Source of the DNA: Lachnospiraceae bacterium
Lineage (GTDB): Bacteria > Bacillota > Clostridia > Lachnospirales > Lachnospiraceae
Assembly: GCA_910575605.1 (NCBI GenBank)
Contig: CAJTEW010000005.1
Location: 122,689-186,688, forward strand
Reading direction: 5' to 3'
Length of the DNA: 64,000 nucleotides
The position numbers were made by a program, and so were the translations under genes. Of this stretch, positions 55,408-64,000 are shown in pieces (the first letter of the stretch is position 1; each line of letters begins with the position of its first letter). The notes beneath the pieces are model-generated. The model was not told the origin of the DNA and searched no databases. It saw only the letters and a list, made by a program, of their open reading frames with translations.

Positions 55408-57534
55408 TTAGTATTGATTATAAAATGCTGCATATAAGCTTCTGATATCCAGAATCAGGCTGATATTTCCATCGCCAAGAATCGTACATCCGCTGATTCC
55501 AGAATTCTTAATATTGAAATTGCTCAAAAATGAAGGAAGCGGTTTTACTACTACCTGTTGTTCACCAAGCAGATCATCAACAAATAAACAGTAGGACTTG
55601 TCAGCGGCTTCCACCCATATCAGTATACCATCTTCAATATCAGTGACTTCAGTTTCGATGTTATAAAGCTCGTGTACTCTGATAATTGGATAAAATTCAT
55701 CCAGACATTTGATAATCTCATTACCGCTTGCGTCGAGAATAACCTCTTCTCTCTGTGTTTTAAAGGACTGGCGTATATTTGCAATTGGAATTGTAAACAT
55801 GGATTTGCCTACGGAAACCTCCATTCCGTCTGCAATTGCCATCGTAAGCGGGATTTTAAGTGTGGTACAGCTTCCCTTTCCAAGCTCACTTGTAATTGTT
55901 ATTGTGCCGCCAACAGATTCCACATTCTTTTTTACTACATCCATACCTACGCCACGGCCAGAAAATTCCGTAACCTCTTCATTCGTAGAAAAGCCAGGCA
56001 GCATAAGAAGTGCAAGGATCTCCTTCTGTGAATACTCAGAGGCGGGCTTTGTAAGGATTCCGTTACGTTCTGCTTTGGCAAGAATCTTTTCTGGATCCAT
56101 TCCCTGGCCGTCATCACTGATGGAAATAATAACTTCACTTCCAGTATGTGCCGCCGACAAAACAATCTCTCCCTGGGGATCCTTTCCGGCAGTAATACGG
56201 TCTTCTACATGTTCTTCAATACCATGGTCCATAGAATTGCGAACAATGTGCATGATAGGGTCACCGATACTGTCTACAATTGTTTTATCTACTTCGGTAT
56301 TCTCACCGACAATTGTAAGCCGTACATCCTTGTTTAGCTTTTTCTTCATATCTCTTACAATACGGTTCATCTTCTGGAAGGTTCCGGATACAGGAACCAT
56401 TCGAAGAGACATGGCAATGTCCTGAAGATCGTCTGTAAGCTTTCTTAATTGGCGTGCAGATTTTGTAAAATTATCAAGTTTAAGATTCTGCAGGTCTGGA
56501 GAAGATGTAACCATGGACTCTGTAATAACAATCTCACCTACAATTGCAACCAGGCTGTCAAGTTTTGACAAATTGACACTTATAAGGCTTTGCTTTACCG
56601 GAGCACTGTTATGTGCAGCCGGAGCTGGAGCCGATTTTTGAGCAGGAGACTCTTCAGGAGCAGATGTCTGCTGCGGCTCATTATGGTTATTCGGTGTGGA
56701 AACCGGAGCAGGTGTTTTCTGCTGTTCATGCTTTACAAGAGCGTTTTCAAAGACTTCATAGGTCTCGACACTATTCTGCTCTTTAATAATATGAAGCGCT
56801 TTCTCAACATCTGCCTGTGAAGAAAGGGCGATATGAAAACCATTCTCTACAATGGACTCGGAAGAATCACCGTTCGTCTCCACATCTTCTGGATAAAATT
56901 CAAATTCCAATTCAATATCCTTTAAGGCTGTTACGATCATAAAAGCACGCAAATGCTCCATACCAGATCCCTGTTCGAAATGAATACGGATAAAGTAGGG
57001 CATCTCACTTTCTGGACAGCCAGCCAGCTCCTGATTGATAACAGCAATCTTGTGTTCATCTGCCGGTGGTATTACACCAGTATTTTCTTCTGTTTTGGCA
57101 TCTGCGGCAGCATTTTCAGATGAGCCGTCCCCTGTAGCACTGATTTTTTCCAAAAAACTATTAATATTTGCAACGATTGGGTCGATATTAGTGCTAAGAG
57201 GCTCATCGTTTTCGATTTTTTCGACTTCACTGCGAAGAGCATCTGTAGATTGGAACATTAAGTTAAAAAGATCATTCTTATGGGATTCATCTAGGGAATC
57301 CATTCCGTTTTCGCGGATATAGAAGAATAAATCTTCTATATGATGAGCAATTTCCATCAATGTGGAAAACTCCATCATGGCTGATGAGCCCTTGATAGTG
57401 TGCATACTGCGAAAGATTTCATTAACATCATTAGTGGTGAAATCCTTATTCTTTTCTGCTTCTATTAAAAGTTCATCTAGTTGTTCCAAAAGAGTGTTTG
57501 TTTCGTAAAGATACATTTCAAGCATGTTATCCAT
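55408..57534 (-). CDS. cheA: Chemotaxis histidine kinase CheA
   Basis: A 708-residue kinase. P1 Hpt domain with His45 (RSMHTIKGSSAMMEF), a P2-like CheY/CheB-docking segment (around residues 175-275), an Ala/Pro/Gln-rich linker (~275-315), P3 dimerisation (ITESMVTSSPDLQNLKLDNF), P4 ATPase (HIVRNSMDHGIE, SDDGQGMDPEKI, FSGRGVGMDVVKKNVESVGG) and P5 CheW-like domain. First gene of the minus-strand chemotaxis-flagellar string; cheY, cheC and cheD are not in the window. Confidence 0.97.
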   Translation of the reverse strand: MDNMLEMYLYETNTLLEQLDELLIEAEKNKDFTTNDVNEIFRSMHTIKGSSAMMEFSTLMEIAHHIEDLFFYIRENGMDSLDESHKNDLFNLMFQSTDALRSEVEKIENDEPLSTNIDPIVANINSFLEKISATGDGSSENAAADAKTEENTGVIPPADEHKIAVINQELAGCPESEMPYFIRIHFEQGSGMEHLRAFMIVTALKDIELEFEFYPEDVETNGDSSESIVENGFHIALSSQADVEKALHIIKEQNSVETYEVFENALVKHEQQKTPAPVSTPNNHNEPQQTSAPEESPAQKSAPAPAAHNSAPVKQSLISVNLSKLDSLVAIVGEIVITESMVTSSPDLQNLKLDNFTKSARQLRKLTDDLQDIAMSLRMVPVSGTFQKMNRIVRDMKKKLNKDVRLTIVGENTEVDKTIVDSIGDPIMHIVRNSMDHGIEEHVEDRITAGKDPQGEIVLSAAHTGSEVIISISDDGQGMDPEKILAKAERNGILTKPASEYSQKEILALLMLPGFSTNEEVTEFSGRGVGMDVVKKNVESVGGTITITSELGKGSCTTLKIPLTMAIADGMEVSVGKSMFTIPIANIRQSFKTQREEVILDASGNEIIKCLDEFYPIIRVHELYNIETEVTDIEDGILIWVEAADKSYCLFVDDLLGEQQVVVKPLPSFLSNFNIKNSGISGCTILGDGNISLILDIRSLYAAFYNQY

Positions 57535-57638
57535 AATATTAGTACCACCTTATCTAATGTGTTTAAATAGTATTATATTTAAATATATCGTCAAGATGGT
57601 ATAAAAGGATAAGAGTAAATTATAGAGTAGGTGAAAAA

Positions 57639-59060
57639 ATGTCAAATATTTTAAAAGTTACAACTCCAACAACCGGATATGATAATAATGCGATTAACAG
57701 ACCGAATAATTCGCAGCAGTCACAGGATATGAGTGTCAAGAATCCTGTAGACCCTAACCGGGTGGTACGTGCAGACGGCAGAGGACAGTCAAATGCAGAG
57801 CAGGGTGTGGGAAAGGGTATTACTTCAGAATCTAATTTTGGAAATTTTATACATTCCTTGAGAGAGCTTCCTAAGCTTGAGGATGTTATGACAAAGTTTG
57901 TATTTACCGGCATGGCTAATATAGTTGAATCAGGAGTAGGCAGGGGGACTGCGGCAGAGGTACAGGCGCTGTTTCAGATGCTTCACATGTCTCCGGATGA
58001 GCTGACGGAGTTTCTGAAAGGGCAGATGGCAGGGGCTAATCGTCTACAGGGCCCGTTGTTTGACATGCTCCGGCAGGTTATGGGAGAGGCTACAACAGTA
58101 GAGCTTAAGGCAGGAATTTTAGACTTTTTGAAAAAATATAACGACATGTCATCTGGAAATCACCTTCTTCAAAATATTAAGGATACATTAAAGGAGATGG
58201 AGAGCTATATGTTCCGGAATGACAGGGAGCAGCTTAAACAGCTTGCCATGAAGCTTAAGCCCTATAGTATGCAGACGAACGCGCTGAATGCACAGATATT
58301 AAAGGAGCAGATTATTCCATATCTTGGAAGATACATATCAGAGACAAGAGATATGGGGAGGATTCGTGATTTAATTAGTCTTCTTACGTTTAATACATCA
58401 AGATATGAGAGTGGAAATCTGGATAATGTTGTACAGGCATTTGAGAAGCTTATGGATTTCCCGACATTCCAGAAGAATTTTGCAGGCATGTCGGCTGCAG
58501 ATTTCAGAGCTATGCTTCAAAATGTGGATTTTGACAGGGCAGCAGGAAAGATGCCTTGGGTAGACAGTCTTCTAAATATTATGCAGGCAGGCATCAAAGG
58601 AGAGGCAGGTATTGAGAACAGAGAAGCTTTTATGAATATTATGAAGGCGATGCTCGTTAATGAAAGTGTTTATATGCCTGTTATGCATGCAATGATTCCC
58701 GTAGTTCTTGACGGTGTGCCTATGTTTTCAGAAATCTGGGTAGACCCTGATGAGGAATCCAGCACTCCTGGGTCAAGTGAGCGGGGAATCAAGCTTCTGA
58801 TTAAATTTGATTTGAAAGATGTTGGCTTTTTTGATGTGATGATGTATTATGAAAAGGGAAAGATGGATATGCTGATTCATTATCCCGAAGAGCTTTCAGG
58901 GCATGAGAGTGAAATCCGGGAAGGAATCCGTAAGATTATGAGCAGGAATCATCTAGAGCTTGAGTATCTTGCTGTTGAGCAGGGAGAGGAGCCTATACAG
59001 GTATCTGCTGCATTCCCGAAGATATTTGAAAGGAGAAACTCGGTTAATGTCACAATATGA
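57639..59060 (+). CDS. YlqG-like protein, possible FliK-type C-terminal domain
   Basis: A 473-residue soluble protein. The N-terminal ~70 residues are Asn/Gln/Pro-rich and disordered, resembling an export segment. The middle is helical (LTEFLKGQMAGANRLQGPLF). The C-terminal part (IKLLIKFDLKDVGFFDVMMY, MDMLIHYPEEL) resembles the hook-length control (FliK C) fold. The next gene is a stand-alone FlhB cytoplasmic-domain homologue overlapping by 14 bases, the same arrangement as ylqG-ylqH of Bacillus. A role in substrate-specificity switching of the flagellar export gate is inference. Confidence 0.7.
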   Translation: MSNILKVTTPTTGYDNNAINRPNNSQQSQDMSVKNPVDPNRVVRADGRGQSNAEQGVGKGITSESNFGNFIHSLRELPKLEDVMTKFVFTGMANIVESGVGRGTAAEVQALFQMLHMSPDELTEFLKGQMAGANRLQGPLFDMLRQVMGEATTVELKAGILDFLKKYNDMSSGNHLLQNIKDTLKEMESYMFRNDREQLKQLAMKLKPYSMQTNALNAQILKEQIIPYLGRYISETRDMGRIRDLISLLTFNTSRYESGNLDNVVQAFEKLMDFPTFQKNFAGMSAADFRAMLQNVDFDRAAGKMPWVDSLLNIMQAGIKGEAGIENREAFMNIMKAMLVNESVYMPVMHAMIPVVLDGVPMFSEIWVDPDEESSTPGSSERGIKLLIKFDLKDVGFFDVMMYYEKGKMDMLIHYPEELSGHESEIREGIRKIMSRNHLELEYLAVEQGEEPIQVSAAFPKIFERRNSVNVTI

Positions 59061-59394
59061 TGATGTGTTGAATAAAAAGGCAGTTGCGCTGCGGTATGAT
59101 GAGAATAAAGACGCTGCACCTGTAATTGTTGCATCCGGCCTAGGATATATGGCTGAAAGGATAGTAGAGATGGCAAATGAGAATGGTGTGCCGGTATATG
59201 AAGACAATTCCCTGGCTACGGTTCTTACGCAGCTTGATCTTGGAACACCGATTCCAGAGGAGCTTTATCAGGCGATTGTTGATATATATGCATATTTTCT
59301 CAAATATACTCCCAAGTATACAAAGGAGGAGAGAGAAGCTATGGAAGCAGCAGGAATCCAGCCGGAGGAACAGCCACAAGATGCAGAATCATAG
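59047..59394 (+). CDS. Stand-alone FlhB C-terminal-domain protein (FlhX/YlqH-like)
   Basis: A 115-residue protein of the EscU/YscU/HrcU/FlhB cytoplasmic family: KKAVALRYDENKDAAPVIVA, ERIVEMANENGVPVYEDNSL and LGTPIPEELYQAIVDIYAYF. The autocleavage NPTH of full FlhB is absent (here LNKKAVAL), so it resembles only the post-cleavage fragment. Such proteins can replace or modulate the FlhB switch. I start at ATG 59047 after AAAGGAG, the point where homology begins; the frame is open further upstream. Confidence 0.88.
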   Translation: MSQYDDVLNKKAVALRYDENKDAAPVIVASGLGYMAERIVEMANENGVPVYEDNSLATVLTQLDLGTPIPEELYQAIVDIYAYFLKYTPKYTKEEREAMEAAGIQPEEQPQDAES

Positions 59395-59406
59395 AATGAT
59401 AGTAAG

Positions 59407-59459
59407 GGGACAGGGAAAAATAAATCTGGGACGGGGTATTTCTAGAAATACCCCGTCCC
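59407..59459 (+). repeat. 53-bp hairpin element, copy 5
   Basis: GGGACAGGGA, then at +21 the hairpin GGGACGGGGTATTTCT/AGAAATACCCCGTCCC. It lies between the convergent FlhB-like and PilZ genes. Confidence 0.9.
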
Positions 59460-59471
59460 AGATTCGTTAGT

Positions 59472-60074
59472 CTACCAAACCTTGCTTAGCTGCTGTTTAT
59501 ATACAAACTGACGTATATCTCTTTCAGCACTGTTAGGAAGGCCTTTGAACTGGCATCCATAGCCATAGCGTCCATTATGTAAATCCTGCTCCCTGAGTAC
59601 AACAGCCTTTAGCGTATGTTCCTTTTTTATAAATGTGTACTGAAACGTAAATTCTTCTTCAGGACTTAGTTTTGTCTTTGTAACAAAATAAAGACCGCCT
59701 ACACTGATATTCTGAATACTGCCGTTAAAATCTCCCTGTATTAAAGAGGTAAATGTTATATCTCTTTCCATCCTTGCCCGAAGGTCCTTCTGACGCTGTA
59801 CGATTTCGGATACTTCAAGAACCTCGCAGTCTGCAATCCAAGGTTCTAATATAAGAGGATCATAGTTTCTTCTAATGGAAATTGCACAGTATGTCTTAAT
59901 ATAGCCAATCTGTCCATCAAAAAAATCTATACGAATCCGGTCTGAACCAGAGAGTTCACCGGGTTTTTTAAAATGTAATGTAATCTGCTCTCCGGTACAT
60001 TTTACCCGTACTCTTGTCAAAAGAGTGTCTTCTGGTTCGTAGACAGAGCATATGGTACAATTATTTAAAACCAT
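59472..60074 (-). CDS. PilZ-domain protein (YcgR-like)
   Basis: A 200-residue protein. The N-terminal half is a beta-rich YcgR-N-like domain; the C-terminal half is PilZ, with Arg residues in QRQKDLRARMERDITF and the NxSxGG motif IQNISVGGLYFV, then YGYGCQFKGLPNSAERDIR. PilZ proteins bind cyclic-di-GMP and can brake the flagellar motor. The Arg motif is not a classic RxxxR, so binding needs testing. Its promoter faces that of the hybrid kinase. Confidence 0.85.
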   Translation of the reverse strand: MVLNNCTICSVYEPEDTLLTRVRVKCTGEQITLHFKKPGELSGSDRIRIDFFDGQIGYIKTYCAISIRRNYDPLILEPWIADCEVLEVSEIVQRQKDLRARMERDITFTSLIQGDFNGSIQNISVGGLYFVTKTKLSPEEEFTFQYTFIKKEHTLKAVVLREQDLHNGRYGYGCQFKGLPNSAERDIRQFVYKQQLSKVW

Positions 60075-60165
60075 ATCATTAAGCCCCTTCCTTTATTGGA
60101 TTTATTGTAACAATTTTAGCATGTTGCAATTTAGAATGCAATGATAATTTAATTTATGAAAATAA

Positions 60166-60194
60166 TTGATTTCGTGGCTTAAATTGTATATTAT
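60166..60194 (+). promoter_or_regulatory. Promoter of the hybrid histidine kinase
   Basis: TTGATT, 17 bp, TATTAT, about 49 bp before the ATG. Confidence 0.55.
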
Positions 60195-60242
60195 AGTTAT
60201 AATGAAACTAAGCAATTCTAAGATTAAAAAGAGGAAGACTTT

Positions 60243-62783
60243 ATGTTTAAGAAAACAAAGAAATTTCTGATAATTAGCTTTACCAGTCTTATGCTGTTAT
60301 GTATTGTTATTTTTTCATGGGTAGGGTTTACTATGAGTGGAAAGAGTGCTGAAGCGATTAATGATATTGGAAAAATCTATATGTCAGAAATGAGCAAACA
60401 GCTTCAGCAGAAATTTGATGCGATTATGGAACTGCAGATATCTCGACTGGAGGGTCTTGTGCAGCGTACTCCTCCGGTTGAAGGCATATATAGTGAGGAG
60501 ATATCTGAAGAGCTTTCAATTGATGCAAATGTACGTGAGTTTGAGTATCTGGGATTTTACTCCGAGGAGGGTGAAAGTGAGACGATCTACGGGAGTCCGG
60601 TGGATTATAATTATAATGAAAGTTTTCAGGAGTCGGTTGTTAGGGATAACAAACAAATAGCAAGTGGAGTTAATGAAGATGGAGAAAGGCTTCTTCTTTT
60701 GACAGTAAAGGCTGGATATCCGATGAAAAACGGAGGTACCAGTGATGTAATAGTGGCAGGAATTACGATGGAGTATTTAGAGAAAGCACTTGTTCTCGAA
60801 GAGGAAAATTCCATGGTTTATTCTCATATTATCCGCAAAGATGGAGGATTTGTAGTAAGGAAGGGGGATGCATTTCGAGATAATTACTTTAGCCGCATTG
60901 AAGAGACTGCGTCAGAATCTGACGGAAAGACTCCGAATCAGCTTATATTAGAAATGCAGGCGGCAATTGATAAGGAGGATACATATTCGGCGCTTGTTAT
61001 TGTTGACGGAGTGCACAGGCATCTCTACTGCGCGCCGCTTCAAGGTACAGACTGGTATCTGGTGTCAATTATGCCTTATGGTGTTCTGGATGATGCTATA
61101 ATGCATTTAAGTGATCAGAGGCAGAACACAATGCTGACGGCATGCGTGCTTATTCTTGCTACAATGATCATTATCTTTATTTTATATTACCGTATGACTC
61201 AGCAGCAGCTGCGTGATCTTGATAAAGCAGAAAAAGAAGCTTCCAGGGCAAACCAGGCGAAAAGTGAATTTTTGTCCAGTATGAGCCACGATATCCGGAC
61301 TCCAATGAATGGTATTATAGGAATGACGGCTATTGCTACGGCGAATGCTGGTGATCAGATGAAAGTTCGTGATTGTCTGAAGAAAATCAGCTTGTCAAGC
61401 AGACATCTTCTGGGCCTTATAAATGATGTGCTGGACATGTCAAAAATAGAAAGCGGAAAGCTGTCTCTTAATATAGACATGCTGTCTCTCCCAGAGACAA
61501 TGGAGAACATTGTAAACATTGTACAGCCGCAGATAAAAGATAAAAAACAGCATTTTGATATTTTTATTGAAAATGTTAAAGTTGAGGAAGTATATTGTGA
61601 CAGTGTGCGTCTGAATCAGGTGTTAATTAATTTATTGTCAAATGCAATTAAATTTACGCCGTCAGGAGGAAAGATTAATATTTATTTGTCCCAGGAGGAT
61701 TCCCCAAAGGGTGAGAATTATGTGCGGTGTCATTTCCGCGTAAAGGATAATGGAATCGGAATGGCAAAGGAATTCCAGAAAAAGATTTTTGATACATTTT
61801 CCAGAGAGGATTCCAAAGTACAGACGATAGAAGGAACAGGCCTTGGAATGTCAATTACAAAAGTTATTGTTGATATGATGGGCGGAACAATAGAAGTTAA
61901 CAGTGAGCAGGGTGTGGGGAGCGAATTCCATATTACAGTGGATATGGAGAGGGCTGTGGTGAAGGAGGAGAATATGGTTCTTCCCCCGTGGAGGCTTCTT
62001 GTGGTGGACAATAACGAGGATCTCTGCCGTAGTGCATCGTCAGCCCTTATGGAAATCGGAGTATCAGCTGAGTGGGCGTTAAGCGGTCAGGAAGCACTGG
62101 ATATGATAGCCGAGAGACATAAAAACAGGACAGATTATGAGATTGTCCTGCTTGACTGGAAAATGCCTGAAATGAATGGCTTGGAGACAACAAAAAGAAT
62201 TAGAGAGATTGTTGGGGAGGACCTTCCAATCCTTATTATATCTGCTTATGATTGGAGTGATATTGAGGAGGAGGCACGTGAGGCCGGTGCACATGGATTT
62301 ATACCAAAGCCGTTATTTAAATCGAATCTATATCTGGGGCTTAGCCGCTATGTGGAGGGAATATCAGGAGAGGAGGAAGAAAAAGAGGAGCAGGAGAGAC
62401 ATTTTGAAGGCCTGCGTATTCTTCTTGCAGAGGATAATGAGCTGAACTGGGAAATCGCACAGGATATTCTTACGGATGCGGGCTTTGAGGTAGAGTGGGC
62501 TGAAAATGGACAGGTCTGTGTTGAGAAGTTCAGCCAGTCGGAGCCGGGTTATTATGATGCGGTCTTGATGGATCTGCGCATGCCTATCATGAATGGATAT
62601 GAGGCGGCAGGGGCAATCAGGAAGTTCGACAGGAAAGATAGAGAACTTCCTATTTTTGCGATGACGGCGGATGCATTTGCAGAGGATATAAAGAAGTGTT
62701 TGGATTGTGGAATGAATGAGCATGTGGCCAAGCCTATTGACGTGGCTAAGCTTATGAAGCTTTTGGAGGAGTATTTAAAATAA
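60243..62783 (+). CDS. Hybrid sensor histidine kinase with two receiver domains
   Basis: An 846-residue membrane kinase. TM1 at residues ~8-30, an extracellular Cache-like sensor (~35-290), TM2 ~295-316, then HisKA with His349 ([19 protein letters not shown]), HATPase with [31 protein letters not shown] and [18 protein letters not shown]. Two receivers follow: one with [12 protein letters not shown] and a second with [18 protein letters not shown] and [20 protein letters not shown]. No Hpt or output domain, so it should pass phosphate to a separate protein. Ligand unknown. AAAGAGGAAG precedes the ATG. Confidence 0.95.
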   Translation: MFKKTKKFLIISFTSLMLLCIVIFSWVGFTMSGKSAEAINDIGKIYMSEMSKQLQQKFDAIMELQISRLEGLVQRTPPVEGIYSEEISEELSIDANVREFEYLGFYSEEGESETIYGSPVDYNYNESFQESVVRDNKQIASGVNEDGERLLLLTVKAGYPMKNGGTSDVIVAGITMEYLEKALVLEEENSMVYSHIIRKDGGFVVRKGDAFRDNYFSRIEETASESDGKTPNQLILEMQAAIDKEDTYSALVIVDGVHRHLYCAPLQGTDWYLVSIMPYGVLDDAIMHLSDQRQNTMLTACVLILATMIIIFILYYRMTQQQLRDLDKAEKEASRANQAKSEFLSSMSHDIRTPMNGIIGMTAIATANAGDQMKVRDCLKKISLSSRHLLGLINDVLDMSKIESGKLSLNIDMLSLPETMENIVNIVQPQIKDKKQHFDIFIENVKVEEVYCDSVRLNQVLINLLSNAIKFTPSGGKINIYLSQEDSPKGENYVRCHFRVKDNGIGMAKEFQKKIFDTFSREDSKVQTIEGTGLGMSITKVIVDMMGGTIEVNSEQGVGSEFHITVDMERAVVKEENMVLPPWRLLVVDNNEDLCRSASSALMEIGVSAEWALSGQEALDMIAERHKNRTDYEIVLLDWKMPEMNGLETTKRIREIVGEDLPILIISAYDWSDIEEEAREAGAHGFIPKPLFKSNLYLGLSRYVEGISGEEEEKEEQERHFEGLRILLAEDNELNWEIAQDILTDAGFEVEWAENGQVCVEKFSQSEPGYYDAVLMDLRMPIMNGYEAAGAIRKFDRKDRELPIFAMTADAFAEDIKKCLDCGMNEHVAKPIDVAKLMKLLEEYLK

Positions 62784-62809
62784 CAGCTCTGCCAGATTGG
62801 AGAAGTTAG

Positions 62810-63892
62810 ATGAAAACAATTGGCCTTGTTATGATTGTAAAGAATGAACAACGGAGTCTTAGAAAATGTCTGTCACGGGCAAAAAAACTTGTGGATGAAA
62901 TCTATATTACAGATACAGGTTCTACAGATGATACACTGAAAATAGCAGAGGAGTTCCAGGCGCATATTTCCCATTTTGAGTGGAAAAATGACTTTGCGTC
63001 AGCAAGAAATTTTGCTCTGGAGCAATCCGACTGTGACTGGAATCTGCTTCTGGATGCAGACGAATATCTTGTATCCGGAAAAAAGAAGGATTTGCAGAGA
63101 TTTGCCGAGAGGGGCGGTCATGTGGGTGCAATCCGACGGTATGACAGCTACATGGAAGAAAGCGGAGAAATTAGTAAAGCTTCAACGTACACGACTCGCT
63201 TTATTCCTAAGGGAATATTTTACGAAGGAAGGGTACATGAGCAGGTGGTAAGCGGGCTTCTGATTGCACCTCTTCCATTAGTATTTGAGCATGACGGTTA
63301 CCTTCAAGGTGGTAAGGGAGAACGGAATCTTACGATTCTTCTTGAGGAGCTTGAGGGGAAACCGGAGGATTCTTATACACTATATCAGGTTTCCCGGACG
63401 CTGTGGCTTATGAAGGAATATGAGAGAGCGGATGGATATTTTGAAAGGTTTTATAAGCTGGTTCCAGATAGAGGTACAGGGTATAGGACGAGCGGAGTTA
63501 TTTCCTATTTATATAACCTGCTGGAAGTAAAGAAATATGATGAGGGTTTCCAGCTGATTGAAGCGGAGAAGGAACGTCTTGATGAGTATGCAGATTACCA
63601 TTTTGCCTGCGGGACGTTTTATACAAAAGCAATATTCTCAAATGTGGAGAAGTATGTAGCGTATTTGCCGAATATTGAGAAGTCTTATAAGAGATGTATG
63701 GAGATTGGCGAGGTGCCGGAGCATGAAGGCGTGAAAGGGAATGGATCTTTCAAGGCGGCTTATAATCTTGGTGTGTGGTTTGAGGTAAATGGCAAAACAA
63801 AGGAAGCACTTTTGTACTATCGGATGGCAAAGAACATGGGATATGCACCAGCTGGGGACAGGGTAAAAGCAATTGGGGACGGGGTAAAATGA
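62810..63892 (+). CDS. Family 2 glycosyltransferase with TPR-like C-terminus
   Basis: A 360-residue protein. N-terminal GT-A fold: IGLVMIVKNEQRSLRKCLSR, VDEIYITDTGSTDDTLKIAE and the DxD-type NLLLDADEYL. The rest is helical, TPR-like (TLYQVSRTLWLMKEYERADG). Similar enzymes glycosylate proteins or peptides; with flagellar genes nearby, flagellin glycosylation is possible but unproven. The last 13 residues (GDRVKAIGDGVK plus the preceding Ala) and TGA are encoded by a hairpin element. Start ATG at 62810, 26 bp after the kinase. Confidence 0.88.
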   Translation: MKTIGLVMIVKNEQRSLRKCLSRAKKLVDEIYITDTGSTDDTLKIAEEFQAHISHFEWKNDFASARNFALEQSDCDWNLLLDADEYLVSGKKKDLQRFAERGGHVGAIRRYDSYMEESGEISKASTYTTRFIPKGIFYEGRVHEQVVSGLLIAPLPLVFEHDGYLQGGKGERNLTILLEELEGKPEDSYTLYQVSRTLWLMKEYERADGYFERFYKLVPDRGTGYRTSGVISYLYNLLEVKKYDEGFQLIEAEKERLDEYADYHFACGTFYTKAIFSNVEKYVAYLPNIEKSYKRCMEIGEVPEHEGVKGNGSFKAAYNLGVWFEVNGKTKEALLYYRMAKNMGYAPAGDRVKAIGDGVK

Positions 63893-63907
63893 ATTTTACC
63901 CCGTCCC
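63855..63907 (+). repeat. 53-bp hairpin element, copy 6
   Basis: GGGACAGGGT, then at +21 the hairpin GGGACGGGGTAAAATG/AATTTTACCCCGTCCC (one central mismatch). The first 38 bp are coding for the glycosyltransferase tail; it separates two convergent genes. Confidence 0.9.
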
Positions 63908-63909
63908 AA

Positions 63910-64000
63910 TTACAGTCTATGTGCTATAATCTCCTGTTTCATCTTAAGAACCTCCGGGTCACCCGGAAGAAGTGCCATCAGCTGATTTACTACTCCAAAG
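63910..64000 (-). CDS. 3' end of a gene continuing past the window
   Basis: Minus-strand frame ending LMALLPGDPEVLKMKQEIIA then HRL and a TAA. The short helical ending with LLPGDPE resembles a TPR repeat, so this may be another TPR protein or glycosyltransferase. Too short to identify. Confidence 0.55.
   Translation of the reverse strand, partial: FGVVNQLMALLPGDPEVLKMKQEIIAHRL

Noticed and set aside
27747..63907. CRISPR array
   Set aside because: The repeated units are palindromic and scattered over 36 kb at gene borders, not regularly spaced with unique spacers; no cas genes are present.

Overview
The window looks like chromosome from a motile, low-GC Gram-positive anaerobe of the Lachnospiraceae (Clostridia); species cannot be fixed from sequence alone. 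Pointers are the gene order around the replication origin, family-typical hypothetical genes (DUF3881, DUF4446, DUF4037/DUF4125, DUF4173, DUF6470), a glycyl radical enzyme operon, and a flagellar/chemotaxis cluster with CsrA-FliW.

Layout. 1-7.0 kb is accessory: a 5'-truncated sensor kinase, then the collapsed remains of an integrative conjugative element (a frameshifted CHAP hydrolase end and a truncated ParA start) separated by an IS3-family (IS150-like) insertion, then two different tRNA-Arg(CCT) genes enclosing an ORF6N/PLD-like gene and a HEPN-like gene. 7.1-19.0 kb is the minus-strand left arm of the origin: DUF3881, serS, DUF4446, parB, parA, a 0.74-kb AT-rich gap with three perfect parS sites, rsmG, mnmG, mnmE, jag, yidC, yidD, rnpA, rpmH. 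19.0-27.7 kb is the plus-strand right arm: dnaA, oriC candidate, dnaN, yaaA, recF, gyrB, gyrA. All genes from 7.1 to 27.7 kb point away from the origin.

27.7-30.3 kb holds a DUF4037-DUF4125 gene pair bracketed by two near-identical 75-bp palindromes. 30.3-40.6 kb is a LacI regulator followed by a strong promoter with an operator-like palindrome and a seven-gene operon: glycyl radical enzyme, its activase, a RhaB-like sugar kinase, a ribose-type ABC importer and a class II aldolase. This reads as import, phosphorylation and cleavage of a (deoxy)sugar with radical processing of a product; the substrate is not determined. 40.9-46.6 kb carries a C-GCAxxG-C-C protein, a small membrane protein/regulator/DUF4173 cluster, a GntR-ABC operon and an acyltransferase. 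46.8-59.4 kb is motility: an unknown gene, csrA, fliW, DUF6470, flgL, flgK, flgN, flgM, cheB, cheR, cheW and cheA (minus strand), then a YlqG/YlqH-like (FliK-like plus FlhB-C-like) pair. The end holds a PilZ protein, a hybrid histidine kinase, a glycosyltransferase, and the tail of one more gene.

The most distinctive signal is a dispersed repeat family between 27 and 64 kb. A 53-bp unit has a GGGACAGGG-like box placed exactly 21 bp before a 32-bp perfect or near-perfect hairpin of GGGACG...CGTCCC type. Copies differ by paired changes that keep the stem. Copies sit at convergent gene ends (likely bidirectional terminators), directly behind two near-identical promoters (as 5' leaders), and inside three reading frames, where they supply the last residues GDGVK and the stop codon. 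I found no transposase for it in the window.
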